A DNA stretch of 18,391 nucleotides from DASQVO01 sp035640715. GTDB taxonomy: Bacteria > Actinomycetota > Actinomycetes > Streptosporangiales > Streptosporangiaceae. This document shows, in pieces, positions 8,501 through 16,215 of this stretch (positions within the stretch are counted from its first letter, which is position 1; the number at the start of each line of letters is the position of its first letter). The position numbers and the translations under genes were made by a program. Under the pieces are notes generated by a model. The model was given only the letters and a program-made list of their open reading frames with translations, was not told where the DNA came from and ran no database searches. The stretch spans positions 1 to 18,391 of the forward strand of contig DASQVO010000145.1 in NCBI GenBank assembly GCA_035640715.1. Reading direction: 5' to 3'.

Positions 8501-11500
8501 GTGTAGTGGTTGGTGCCCACACCGCCGAGGGGCAGTTCGTCGGCCCGGCCGATCCAGTAGGCCCGTTGCGCGTCGGTCAGCGGGAACGGCTCGTGCCGGT
8601 GGATCGGATCCGGCACCACCACCGCGTCGGGCGCGGCGTCGGCGAGGGTGACCGTGGTGGCGAATACGCGCAACACGGGGGCGGCGAACAGTGCGGCCAC
8701 CGTCGCGCCGCGCACGCCCAGCCGGTTCAGCTCGCGGACCGCTCTGGTGGCCAGCAGCGAGTCGCCGCCGAGCCGGAAGAAGTCGTCACCGGCGTTGACC
8801 GTGTCCCGGCCCAACAGGCGTGCCCACACTTCGGCCACGGCCTGTTCGACCGGGCCGCTGGGCGGGTCGGCGGGCGCCGGGGCGGCCGACTCCAGCTCGG
8901 CGGCCAGTCGCGCCGCGATGGCTTTCCGGTCGGGCTTTCCGTTGGCGGACAACGGAAGTTCGGGCCACACCGCGATGTGGTCGGGCACCATGTGGTCGGG
9001 CAGCGTCGCGCGGGCCGAAGCCAGCACGTCCGCCACGGCGACGGCCGGCCCGGTCACGGCTGCGGCCAGCTTCGGCGCCGGCGCCTCGACCAGCACCGCG
9101 GCTGCCTGCTCGACGCCGGAGGGGCCGCGCAGCGCGGCCTCGATCTCGCCCGGCTCGATGCGGTGGCCGCGCAGCTTCACCTGGTGATCGGCCCGGCCGA
9201 GGAATTCCAGCGTGCCGTCCGGCCGGTAACGGGCCAGGTCGCCGCTGATGAACCACCGAATACCTTCGTGGGTCACGAAACTCGCCGCCGTGCCCGCGGG
9301 ATCGCCGCGGTAGCCGGTCGCCACCCCGGCGCCGCCGACCCATAGCCGCCCGGTGACCCAGTCCGGGCAGTCCCGGCCGCGTTCGTCCACCACCCGGCAC
9401 CGCACTCCGGGCAACGGCACACCCCAGCACGCCGGATCCGCGGTGTCCTCGTTGACGGTGGAGTGGATGGCGGCTTCGGTCATTCCGCCGAGCGCGACGA
9501 ACCGGCAACCCGGTGCCCGTTCGGCCAGTCGGGCCGGCAGGGCCGGCGCCACCCGGTCGCCGCCGACCAGCACCAGCCGCAGCGAGTCACCCAGCGGCGC
9601 GCCGGCCGACACCAGCATGTCCAGCAGCGTCGGCACGCAGTTGAGCACGGTCACACCGTGCTCGCGCACCAGATGCGCCCAGCAGGCCGCGTCCCGGCGT
9701 TCGGTGTCGTCGATCAGCACAACGCTGCCGCCGGCCGAGAGCGGCGCGAACAGGTCGTAGACGGACATGTCGAAGTCCAGGCCGGCCAGGGCCAGTGACC
9801 GGTCCTCGGGCCCGAGCCGGTATCGGGCGTTGAGCACGTCGATGGTGTGCGCTGCGGCCGCGTGCCCCACCTCGACGCCCTTGGGGGTGCCGGTCGAGCC
9901 GGAGGTGAACAGCACATAAGCCACCGCGGGATCGCTGGGCGGCTGTTCGTCCCGCTCATGCAGCCCGGTCGCGTCGATCAGGAATTGGGCGCGCGCGGCG
10001 GCCAGGACGCGGTCCTGACGGGCGGGCGGCTGGTCCGGGCCGACCGGCACGTAACAGCCGCCGGCGCGCAGTACGCCGAGTACGGTGGCGACCTGGCGGA
10101 CCCCGCGCGGCAGGCTGACCGCGACCGCGTCCCCGGCGCGCAGCCCGCGGCTGGTCAGCTCGGCCGCGATCTGGCCGGCCAGCCCGGCCAGGTCGCCATA
10201 GCTGACCCGCTCGCCGGCCGACGTGACCAGCGCGATCCGCCGCGGCGCGCGGGCGGCGTGCGCGAAGAAGGCTTCGTGCAGCCCCCGAGGGCGGGGTACC
10301 TCGCCCTCGGCGACCGGCCGTTCGTGGTGGGCGATCTCCGGCAGCGCCGGACGTGTCCAGCTCGTGGGGTCGTCGATCAGGGCGCCGACCAGCTGCCGGT
10401 AGGCGGCGAACGCGGCATCGACCACGCCGGGCCGGAACGCGTGCTCGCGCACGTCCCAGTTCAGCAGCAACCCGTCGGCCAGCTCGGTGACCTGCGCGTC
10501 CAGCCAGACCTGCGGTCCTTGGGAGATGATCCACACCGGCTCGCCGAAGCACGCGCGCACCGGATCGGAGAACACCGGCCCGAGCCCGACCGCGCTGGTG
10601 TAGACCACCGGTGCGAGCAGCTGGCGCAGATCGTGCAGCCTCGCCAGGTCACGCAATACGTGTATCCCGCTGTAGGCGCCGTGCTCGACCCCGGTGTGCA
10701 GCCGGCGTTGCACCGCATGGGCCTGGTCCGCGAACGACCGGTCGGTGCCGAGTTCAACGTGCAGCAGCAAGGAACTGGAGAAGTCGCCGACCAGCCCGGC
10801 CACGTCCGGGTGCAGTGGTTCCCGGTCGAACAGCGGCAGGTTGAGCAGGAACTCCGACTGGCCGCTCAATGCCGCGAGCACCTCGGCGAACGCGGTGGCC
10901 AGCGCGGCACTTACGGTCAGCGCGTGCGCTCGGGCGCGGGTTTTCAGCCGGTCCAGCCGGGCGGGCTCGATCCAGTGGCTGTGCCGGGTGGTGCGAGCGT
11001 AGGCCGACCCGGGTGGGGTGGGCTCGTCCGCGCCGATCACCGTGGGCAGGGCGGGCGGCAGGGGCAGTCCGGCCAGCCGCTGTGCCCACCATTCCCGGGC
11101 CTGGTCGGCTGCCTGTTGCTGGCCCGCGGCCCGGTCACGCAGGTAGCGGTCGAACCGGTAGCCGAGTTCGGGCCGCGGTTGGCCGGGATACTGGTAGCAG
11201 TGCCGTAGGTCGTCCAGCAGGATGCGGAGGCTGACCGCGTCGGCCGCGATCATGTCGAGATCCAGGTGCAGCCGGGTGGCTCCGCCGGGCAGCAACGAGA
11301 GCGCCAGGTCGACCATCTCGCCCTTGTCGACCGCCATCCGGCGATGCGTGTGGTGGTCCCGTAGCCGCTGCAACCGTTGTTCCCGTTGGCTTTCCGGCAG
11401 CGAGCGCAGGTCGTGCACGGTGAGCCGGTCCTGCTCGCCGGGCTGGCCGATCACCTGAGTGCCGTCGGGCAGCACCCGGGCACGCAGTTGCGGGTGCCGG

Positions 11501-12012
11501 CGCAGTACCCTGGTGAACGCGGTGGCCAGCCGTGCGGGATCCAGGTCGTGGCCGTCGAATTCGACGTAGAAGTGCGCGGCGACACCACCGAGCGGCTGCT
11601 CGTCCTGGCGGCCGATCCAATACGCGTGCTGCATCGTGGCCAGCGGAAACGGCTGGTTTTCGGCCCGCTCGCAATCCCCGCCGCCAGATCCGTTCGCGGC
11701 GGCCTGGGATGGGGACGACGGCGCGGCCGCGGCCGACTCGGCCAGCAGGACCACCCAGGCGTCCAGCCGGGGGTCCGCGGTGAGATCGGCGAAGGTCACC
11801 GCGCTGCCCGCTCGCCGCCAGCCGCCGACCAGCGCCATCAGGCCCAGCGAGTCGAGACCGAGTTCAAACAGATCCTGTGCCCCGTCGATCTCCCCGGCCG
11901 GACGTCCCAACACCGCGGCCACGGTGGCACGTACCTCATCAGCGGGTATTCGCGCGATGGCTGGCCTGGCTTCGTGACCTACCTGACTCACCGAGAACGT
12001 CCTTCCACCCAT
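5536..12012 (-). CDS. Nonribosomal peptide synthetase, ArCP-Cy-A-PCP-Cy-A-PCP (loading plus two cyclising modules)
   Basis: This 2158-residue synthetase resembles an HMWP2/PchE-type enzyme. The aryl carrier domain spans 20-95 with Ser55 in LGLDSLGL. Cy1 spans about 120-560 (D253xxxxD258xxS261). A1 spans about 575-1040 and PCP1 carries Ser1085. Cy2 spans about 1140-1570 (D1264xxxxD1269xxS1272). A2 spans about 1585-2065 and PCP2 carries Ser2107 in the variant motif CGGTSL. By alignment to GrsA, A2 reads DLYNLSLIWK (cysteine). A1 reads DMYNLGLIHK, which matches no code I know; its flanking Cy domains imply Cys, Ser or Thr. In A2 the A8 motif is KIGGHRIE, with Gly1972 where Arg is usual. The last residues (SPSSFEIGVL) could be the peptide bound by the next protein's docking domain. 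Start: the outermost ATG lacks a good ribosome site, whereas GTG at 11989-11991 lies 8 nt after GGAAGGA, so translation probably starts there (seven residues shorter). Confidence 0.95.
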   Translation of the reverse strand: MGGRTFSVSQVGHEARPAIARIPADEVRATVAAVLGRPAGEIDGAQDLFELGLDSLGLMALVGGWRRAGSAVTFADLTADPRLDAWVVLLAESAAAAPSSPSQAAANGSGGGDCERAENQPFPLATMQHAYWIGRQDEQPLGGVAAHFYVEFDGHDLDPARLATAFTRVLRRHPQLRARVLPDGTQVIGQPGEQDRLTVHDLRSLPESQREQRLQRLRDHHTHRRMAVDKGEMVDLALSLLPGGATRLHLDLDMIAADAVSLRILLDDLRHCYQYPGQPRPELGYRFDRYLRDRAAGQQQAADQAREWWAQRLAGLPLPPALPTVIGADEPTPPGSAYARTTRHSHWIEPARLDRLKTRARAHALTVSAALATAFAEVLAALSGQSEFLLNLPLFDREPLHPDVAGLVGDFSSSLLLHVELGTDRSFADQAHAVQRRLHTGVEHGAYSGIHVLRDLARLHDLRQLLAPVVYTSAVGLGPVFSDPVRACFGEPVWIISQGPQVWLDAQVTELADGLLLNWDVREHAFRPGVVDAAFAAYRQLVGALIDDPTSWTRPALPEIAHHERPVAEGEVPRPRGLHEAFFAHAARAPRRIALVTSAGERVSYGDLAGLAGQIAAELTSRGLRAGDAVAVSLPRGVRQVATVLGVLRAGGCYVPVGPDQPPARQDRVLAAARAQFLIDATGLHERDEQPPSDPAVAYVLFTSGSTGTPKGVEVGHAAAAHTIDVLNARYRLGPEDRSLALAGLDFDMSVYDLFAPLSAGGSVVLIDDTERRDAACWAHLVREHGVTVLNCVPTLLDMLVSAGAPLGDSLRLVLVGGDRVAPALPARLAERAPGCRFVALGGMTEAAIHSTVNEDTADPACWGVPLPGVRCRVVDERGRDCPDWVTGRLWVGGAGVATGYRGDPAGTAASFVTHEGIRWFISGDLARYRPDGTLEFLGRADHQVKLRGHRIEPGEIEAALRGPSGVEQAAAVLVEAPAPKLAAAVTGPAVAVADVLASARATLPDHMVPDHIAVWPELPLSANGKPDRKAIAARLAAELESAAPAPADPPSGPVEQAVAEVWARLLGRDTVNAGDDFFRLGGDSLLATRAVRELNRLGVRGATVAALFAAPVLRVFATTVTLADAAPDAVVVPDPIHRHEPFPLTDAQRAYWIGRADELPLGGVGTNHYTEFDGAEVDLTRLTKAWRRLIDRHEALRTVIDTDGRQRVLAKVPAFHIPVTENDFRAELAHRRADLGRWPLFDVRAQRYTRDGQQRTRVGISLDYSVLDARSIMLLYAELDQLYRDPDARLAPIGMSFRDYVLQAGPAPEAVERDQRYWTDRLADLPPAPALPLAVDPATVTRPRFVRRGAWLEPRVWQAVGDRARQWGLTPSTLLLACYAEVLAAWSGQAALAVTLTLFNREDAHPDAGRVLGDFTTLALTSYDRAPDEPWLSAARRLHHRLGRDLDHRAVSAVDIAQRQAHRQGEVAAVVPVVFTSSVGVGADLATDPPESFGEPVWGLSTTPQVWLDNQVIPARGGVSVQWDAVEELFPAGVLDAMFAAYTRLLHWAADAAADEPLPALLPEAQRTVRDRINATNGPVPGQLLHSGFLDSAGRAGDAVALLWPGGRLSYAELADRARRVAAGLLDRGLRPGNPVTITLPKGPEQISAVLGVLLGGGVYVPVGADQPAARRDRIRAVAGRGLAIGADGLDMTELLTAPPLATPVHREPGDLAYVIFTSGSTGEPKGVEISHRAAVNTITDINRRYRVGSADRVFGLAALDFDLSVYDIFGTLAAGGALVLPEESDRREPTHWLALLAEHEVTVWNSVPALLDMLLTAVGDGSLPECLRLALVSGDWVGLDLAPRLHDCSAGRAALVALGGATEAAIWSNVTDVDRVPGHWTSVPYGVPLRNQHHRVVDPFGRDCPDWTAGELWIGGTGVAAGYRCDPRLTATKFAEHRGERWYRTGDLARYWPDGTLEFLGRMDHQVKIGGHRIEPGEIEAALETHPAVRRAVVVAAGSRGSRHLHGFVQVGTELDSRELTTHLTSRVPRYAVPGRIDQLAELPLTGNGKVDRAALAELAARAPATAGEPPTGEVEQRIAAAWADLLGAEIHDRTANFFACGGTSLSALRLLGTLRQLFTADITTRDFLAAPTIADLAAHIQAQTMSPSSFEIGVL
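12000..12006 (-). promoter_or_regulatory. Ribosome binding site for the first NRPS gene (argues for a GTG start at 11991)
   Basis: On the minus strand GGAAGGA (12006 to 12000) is followed after 8 nt by GTG at 11991-11989. This is close to ideal Shine-Dalgarno spacing. The upstream in-frame ATG at 12012 has only a weak purine stretch before it, and this GGAAGGA would lie inside its coding sequence. Confidence 0.6.
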
Positions 12013-12026
12013 AGCCCGGTTGAGCG

Positions 12027-12046
12027 TCAGCCAGACGCCTGGCTGA
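12027..12046. other. Perfect inverted repeat / hairpin upstream of the NRPS start
   Basis: TCAGCCAG (12027-12034) and CTGGCTGA (12039-12046) are exact inverted copies separated by ACGC, giving an 8-bp stem with a 4-nt loop. It ends 14 nt before the outermost NRPS ATG and lies on the NRPS side of the Fur-type operator. If transcribed it would sit in the NRPS 5' leader, where it could affect translation. It could instead be a second operator. No U-tract follows, so it does not look like a simple terminator. Confidence 0.5.
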
Positions 12047-12068
12047 GGCGCCCACTGTCACAGCTGCG

Positions 12069-12089
12069 TGAAAATGAATATCATTTTCC
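12069..12089. promoter_or_regulatory. Fur-family (probably Zur) operator between the divergent NRPS and AMP-ligase genes
   Basis: The core 12070-12088 is a perfect palindrome, GAAAATGA-ATA-TCATTTTC. It can be read as two overlapping 15-mers offset by 6 bp: TGAAAATGAATATCA (12069-12083) and TGAATATCATTTTCC (12075-12089). By my count each matches 13 of 15 positions of the actinomycete Zur-type sequence TGAAAATGATTTTCA or its complement (consensus from memory). Overlapping 7-1-7 repeats with 6-bp offset are the known layout of high-affinity Fur-family sites bound by two dimers. The site is 46 nt from the AMP-ligase start and 56 nt from the outermost NRPS start, so it could control both directions. 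It does not look like a DtxR/IdeR iron box. Zur versus another Fur paralogue (FurA, Nur) cannot be settled from sequence. Confidence 0.75.
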
Positions 12090-12121
12090 TTTACGTGTGG
12101 GCAATGGTGCGGATATGTGAC

Positions 12122-12128
12122 GAAGGGA
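12122..12128 (+). promoter_or_regulatory. Ribosome binding site of the aryl-AMP ligase
   Basis: GAAGGGA lies 7 nt before GTG at 12136 and 10 nt before ATG at 12139. The spacing favours the GTG start slightly. The two candidates differ by one codon only. Confidence 0.55.
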
Positions 12129-12135
12129 ACATACT

Positions 12136-13764
12136 GTGATGCCAACGCATCCCGGCTGGCCGGACGCTGACGCGCGGCACTACCGGCAGGCGGGCTACTG
12201 GCGCGGCCGGACCTTCGGCGCGCTGCTGCGGGACTGGGCCATGCAATGGCCGGACCGAACGGCGCTGATGGACGGGAACCGCCGGTGGACGTTCGCCGAC
12301 CTGGACGCCACGGCTGACCAGCTGGCCGGTGCGCTGGCCCGGCTGGGCATCCGGCGGGGTGACCGGGTGGTGCTTCAGCTGCCCAACCGGGCGGAGTTCG
12401 TGCTGCTCTGGTTCGGCCTGCAGCGGCTCGGCGCGGTCCCGGTGCACGCGATGCCCGGACACCGCAGGTCCGAGATCGGCCATTTGCTGCGCTCGTCGGG
12501 CGCGGTGGCCTACATCGTCGTGGACCGGCACGCTCGCTTCGACTATCGCGAACTGGCCGCCGAGATCCTGTGCGACCCAGCCGGTGAGCTCTGCCTGCGC
12601 CACGTCGTGGTGATCGGAGATCCAGGCCGGCACACGGGTTTCGTCGCGTTCGCCGATCTGCTGGCCGGCCCCGGCGCCGCGACTAAGCCGCACGACGAGC
12701 GCGTGCGCCCTGGCGATCTAGCCCTGTTGCTGCTCTCCGGTGGCACCACCGGCCTGCCCAAGCTGGTACCACGCACACACGACGACTACGCCTACAACGC
12801 TGTCGCGAGCGCACATGCGGCGGGCCTGACCGAGGACTCGGTGTACCTTGCCGTCTTGCCGATCGGCTTTAACTTCACCTTCGCCTGCCCCGGTGCGCTT
12901 GGCGCGCTCTCCTGTGGTGGCACCGTGGTACTCGCACCCGACCCGAGCCCGCAGACCGCATTCGGTTTGATCGAACGCGAACGAGTGACGATCACAGCGC
13001 TGAGCCCACCCTTGGTGCCACACTGGCTGGACGAGTTCCGCACAAGCAGACCATCACTGGACACTCTGCGCGTACTCCAAGTAGGTGGGGCACGGCTGGC
13101 AGAAGACGTCGCCCGGCAGGTCGACGCCGAACTAGGAGTCACCCTGCAGCAGGTGTTCGGCATGGCCGAGGGCCTGATCAACATGACCCGGCTGGATGAT
13201 CCGCCAGATTTGATCCATACCACCCAGGGCCGGCCGATCTCACCCGCGGACGAGATCCTGGTCGTAGACACCGACGACCACCCCGTCCCCGACGGCGACA
13301 TCGGTGAACTGCTCACCCGCGGCCCCTACACCGTGCGCGGCTACTACCAGGCCGAAGCGCATAACCGCACCGCATTCACCGCACAGGGCTTCTACCGCAC
13401 CGGCGACTTGGTCCGCCGGCTTCCCTCAGGTCACCTCGTCGTTGTGGGCCGCAGTAAAGACCAGATCAACCGAGGAGGCGAGAAGATCGCCGCCGTCGAG
13501 GTCGAGGAACACCTCGTCACCTACCCGGCCGTTGTCGCCGCCGCCGTGGTCGGCATCCCCGACGACAGCCGTGGCGAACGCACCGTGGCCTTCCTGGTCT
13601 GCTCCGACCGACCACCCACAACTCGTGAACTGGCCCGCTTCCTCGCCGAGCGTGGCCTCGCCGCCTACAAGGCACCAGATCAGGTGGTCGCGGTCACCCG
13701 GCTGCCGATGACCCCCGTGGGGAAGGTGGACAAGAACGCACTGATGAACCAACTGCTGTCGTGA
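12136..13764 (+). CDS. Salicylate-AMP ligase (aryl-acid adenylating enzyme, YbtE/MbtA/DhbE family)
   Basis: This 542-residue stand-alone adenylation enzyme would activate an aryl acid with ATP and load it on the ArCP of the divergent NRPS. The phosphate loop SGGTTGLPK is at 201-209, followed by PRTH. FGMAEG corresponds to A5, TGDLV to A7, and GRSKDQINRGGEKI to A8, with a C-terminal GKVDKNAL lysine. The substrate pocket reads F245-N246-F247 then C251-P-G. In DhbE the equivalent region is HNY then Ser240, and salicylate-specific relatives have Cys at the Ser240 position. Salicylate is thus the likely substrate, although the usual His before Asn is Phe here. No salicylate synthase is in view. 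It is transcribed away from the NRPS operon and shares the Fur-type operator. Codon choice changes visibly along the gene: Arg is mostly CGG in the first third and mostly CGC/CGA/CGT in the last third. Confidence 0.92.
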   Translation: MMPTHPGWPDADARHYRQAGYWRGRTFGALLRDWAMQWPDRTALMDGNRRWTFADLDATADQLAGALARLGIRRGDRVVLQLPNRAEFVLLWFGLQRLGAVPVHAMPGHRRSEIGHLLRSSGAVAYIVVDRHARFDYRELAAEILCDPAGELCLRHVVVIGDPGRHTGFVAFADLLAGPGAATKPHDERVRPGDLALLLLSGGTTGLPKLVPRTHDDYAYNAVASAHAAGLTEDSVYLAVLPIGFNFTFACPGALGALSCGGTVVLAPDPSPQTAFGLIERERVTITALSPPLVPHWLDEFRTSRPSLDTLRVLQVGGARLAEDVARQVDAELGVTLQQVFGMAEGLINMTRLDDPPDLIHTTQGRPISPADEILVVDTDDHPVPDGDIGELLTRGPYTVRGYYQAEAHNRTAFTAQGFYRTGDLVRRLPSGHLVVVGRSKDQINRGGEKIAAVEVEEHLVTYPAVVAAAVVGIPDDSRGERTVAFLVCSDRPPTTRELARFLAERGLAAYKAPDQVVAVTRLPMTPVGKVDKNALMNQLLS

Positions 13765-13785
13765 CCGAAGCCGCCTCCTGCGCAT

Positions 13786-14077
13786 TCTCCGTGGGCAGTT
13801 GAGCGCGCCATACGGAAAGCCCGCAAGAAGGTCAAGGGCCTCCCTGCGGGCTTCCGCTCTCACGACCTACGGCACTACTTCGCTAGCCAGTTTTGCCTCC
13901 GGTGCCGGCGTCAAGACCGTCCAGGCACGGCTTAGGCACGCCAGCGCCAAGACCACTCTGGACACGTACGGCCACATCTGGCCGGACCGGGACGAGTCCA
14001 CCAGGGCCGCCGCTGACGCCGTGATCATCGCTTACCGGACGGAACAGCGCCGGAACACCGTCCCAGCCATGCCATGA
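13786..14077 (+). pseudogene. Remnant of a tyrosine site-specific integrase (C-terminal catalytic part, frameshifted)
   Basis: In the frame of position 13789 the sequence reads PWAVERAIRKARKKVKGLPA then GFRSHDLRHYFAS, which contains the HxLRH catalytic box of tyrosine recombinases. After about 13887 homology moves to the next frame: FASGAGVKTVQARLRHASAK then TTLDTYGHIWPDRDESTR, with the second His region and the catalytic Tyr (13967-13969). A one-base shift therefore separates two catalytic boxes near 13888-13893. The N-terminal arm-binding domain and the first catalytic Arg are missing. The intact relatives are phage or integrative-element integrases of actinomycetes. The remnant follows the AMP-ligase stop by about 20 bp and precedes the glnA 3' end by 27 bp, so it marks the junction of cluster and core chromosome. 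It should be inactive unless the frameshift is a sequencing error, and even then it lacks the N-terminus. Confidence 0.85.
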
Positions 14078-14104
14078 ATGTGCAGGCCAGAGCCGATATA
14101 GCCG

Positions 14105-15529
<1,425 letters not shown>

Positions 15530-15532
15530 CAA

Positions 15533-15540
15533 CCCTCCCT
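15533..15540 (-). promoter_or_regulatory. Ribosome binding site of glnA
   Basis: AGGGAGGG on the minus strand lies 3 nt before the ATG at 15529, with GGAGG inside it 4 nt away. It touches the TTG at 15532, which makes TTG initiation unlikely. Confidence 0.7.
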
Positions 15541-15619
15541 GGGACGGGCACGCATATCGGACTTATCGCCACTCATCGGCATGTTATTGACAGACGCCCT
15601 TGGACACTAGACCCTAGCA

Positions 15620-15657
15620 ATTTCCGTCCCGTGTCCCTTGTGTTTCACGCATGTTAC
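15620..15657 (-). promoter_or_regulatory. Tandem GlnR box in the glnA promoter
   Basis: On the minus strand four 5-mers are spaced by exactly 6 nt: GTAAC (15657-15653), GAAAC (15646-15642), GACAC (15635-15631) and GAAAT (15624-15620). This is the known actinomycete arrangement gTnAc-n6-GaAAc repeated twice, seen at nitrogen-controlled promoters such as glnA of Streptomyces. The first pair is a perfect match and the second pair deviates by one base per half-site. Possible -10 elements (TAGGGT at 15616-15611 or TAGTGT at 15609-15604) lie just downstream, so GlnR would bind at or above the -35 region and act as activator in nitrogen shortage. A leader of about 70-80 nt to the ATG would result. 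Confidence 0.8.
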
Positions 15658-15764
15658 GCGCGTGGGCCTGGAGCGTATGCCCCGCGGCCGATCATCAGCG
15701 CTCTGCGGCCTGTCGCCAGCAGGCCGCGGGCCCGCTGGCGCCCGGCTGACGATACCGTGGTGAT

Positions 15765-16208
15765 GTGGCCGATCAACAATGGGCCGGATCCCGTCCGGCC
15801 GGAGCGTCGGCGGCGGGCGCACGCGAGGTATCGACGTACCCGGGCGAGAAGTTCGGCCTGCCCGATAGCGGGCACCGCTCCGTCGCCGGCATGGGCCGGC
15901 GGATTGCCGCGCTGTTCATCGACTGGCTGCTGTGCACGCTCGTCGCGGTCGCGCTGCTGCACTCCCAGTACTGGACGATCGTCGTCTTCGCCGTGGAGGT
16001 CTACGTGCTTACCGCGCTGACCGGGACCACCGTGGGGAAGAGGATACTCGGCCTGCAGGTGGCACGGCTTGACGGCAAGCCGGTCGGGCTGGGGTGGGGG
16101 CTGGTGCGCACGCTGCTCCTGCTCGCCGTGGTACCGCCGCTCGTCACCGACCGGGACCGGCGTGGCCTGCACGACAAGGCCGCCAACACGATCGTGCTGC
16201 GGATCTGA
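15765..16208 (+). CDS. RDD family integral membrane protein
   Basis: The 147-residue protein has a hydrophilic N-terminus (1-40) and then hydrophobic segments at about 47-64, 68-86 and 112-127. The family signature is visible: Arg45/Arg46 and Asp53 in GRRIAALFIDWLL, GTTVGKRILGLQV at 87-99, and a C-terminal RRGLHDKAANTIVL with Asp137. RDD proteins are small membrane proteins of mostly unknown role; some relatives act in ion or solute exchange. No specific function is claimed here. It starts with GTG at 15765, only a weak ribosome site precedes it, and it is divergent from glnA. Its stop lies 7 nt from the stop of the convergent DUF4191 gene. An RDD gene next to glnA, with a DUF4191 gene and lipA beyond, is an arrangement I recall from other actinomycetes. 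Confidence 0.88.
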   Translation: MADQQWAGSRPAGASAAGAREVSTYPGEKFGLPDSGHRSVAGMGRRIAALFIDWLLCTLVAVALLHSQYWTIVVFAVEVYVLTALTGTTVGKRILGLQVARLDGKPVGLGWGLVRTLLLLAVVPPLVTDRDRRGLHDKAANTIVLRI

Positions 16209-16215
16209 CTCCAGG

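Noticed and set aside
5536..12012. Repeated stretches such as GCCGGTCGAGCCGGAGGTG in the NRPS genes, considered as mobile or tandem repeats
   Set aside because: They fall in core motif A3 and other conserved motifs of homologous A and Cy domains and are explained by domain duplication.
12069..12089. DtxR/IdeR iron box as the identity of the palindrome
   Set aside because: The half-sites GAAAATGA/TCATTTTC do not resemble TTAGGTTAGGCTAACCTAA; they fit Fur-family sites.
13799..14077. A complete small gene starting at 13799
   Set aside because: Its first 30 codons are out of frame with the integrase homology (HDLRHYFAS is in the neighbouring frame), so it is the 3' half of a frameshifted pseudogene, not a new small protein.
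14078..14104. Possible terminator between the integrase remnant and glnA
   Set aside because: No stable stem or U-tract is visible in the 27 nt.
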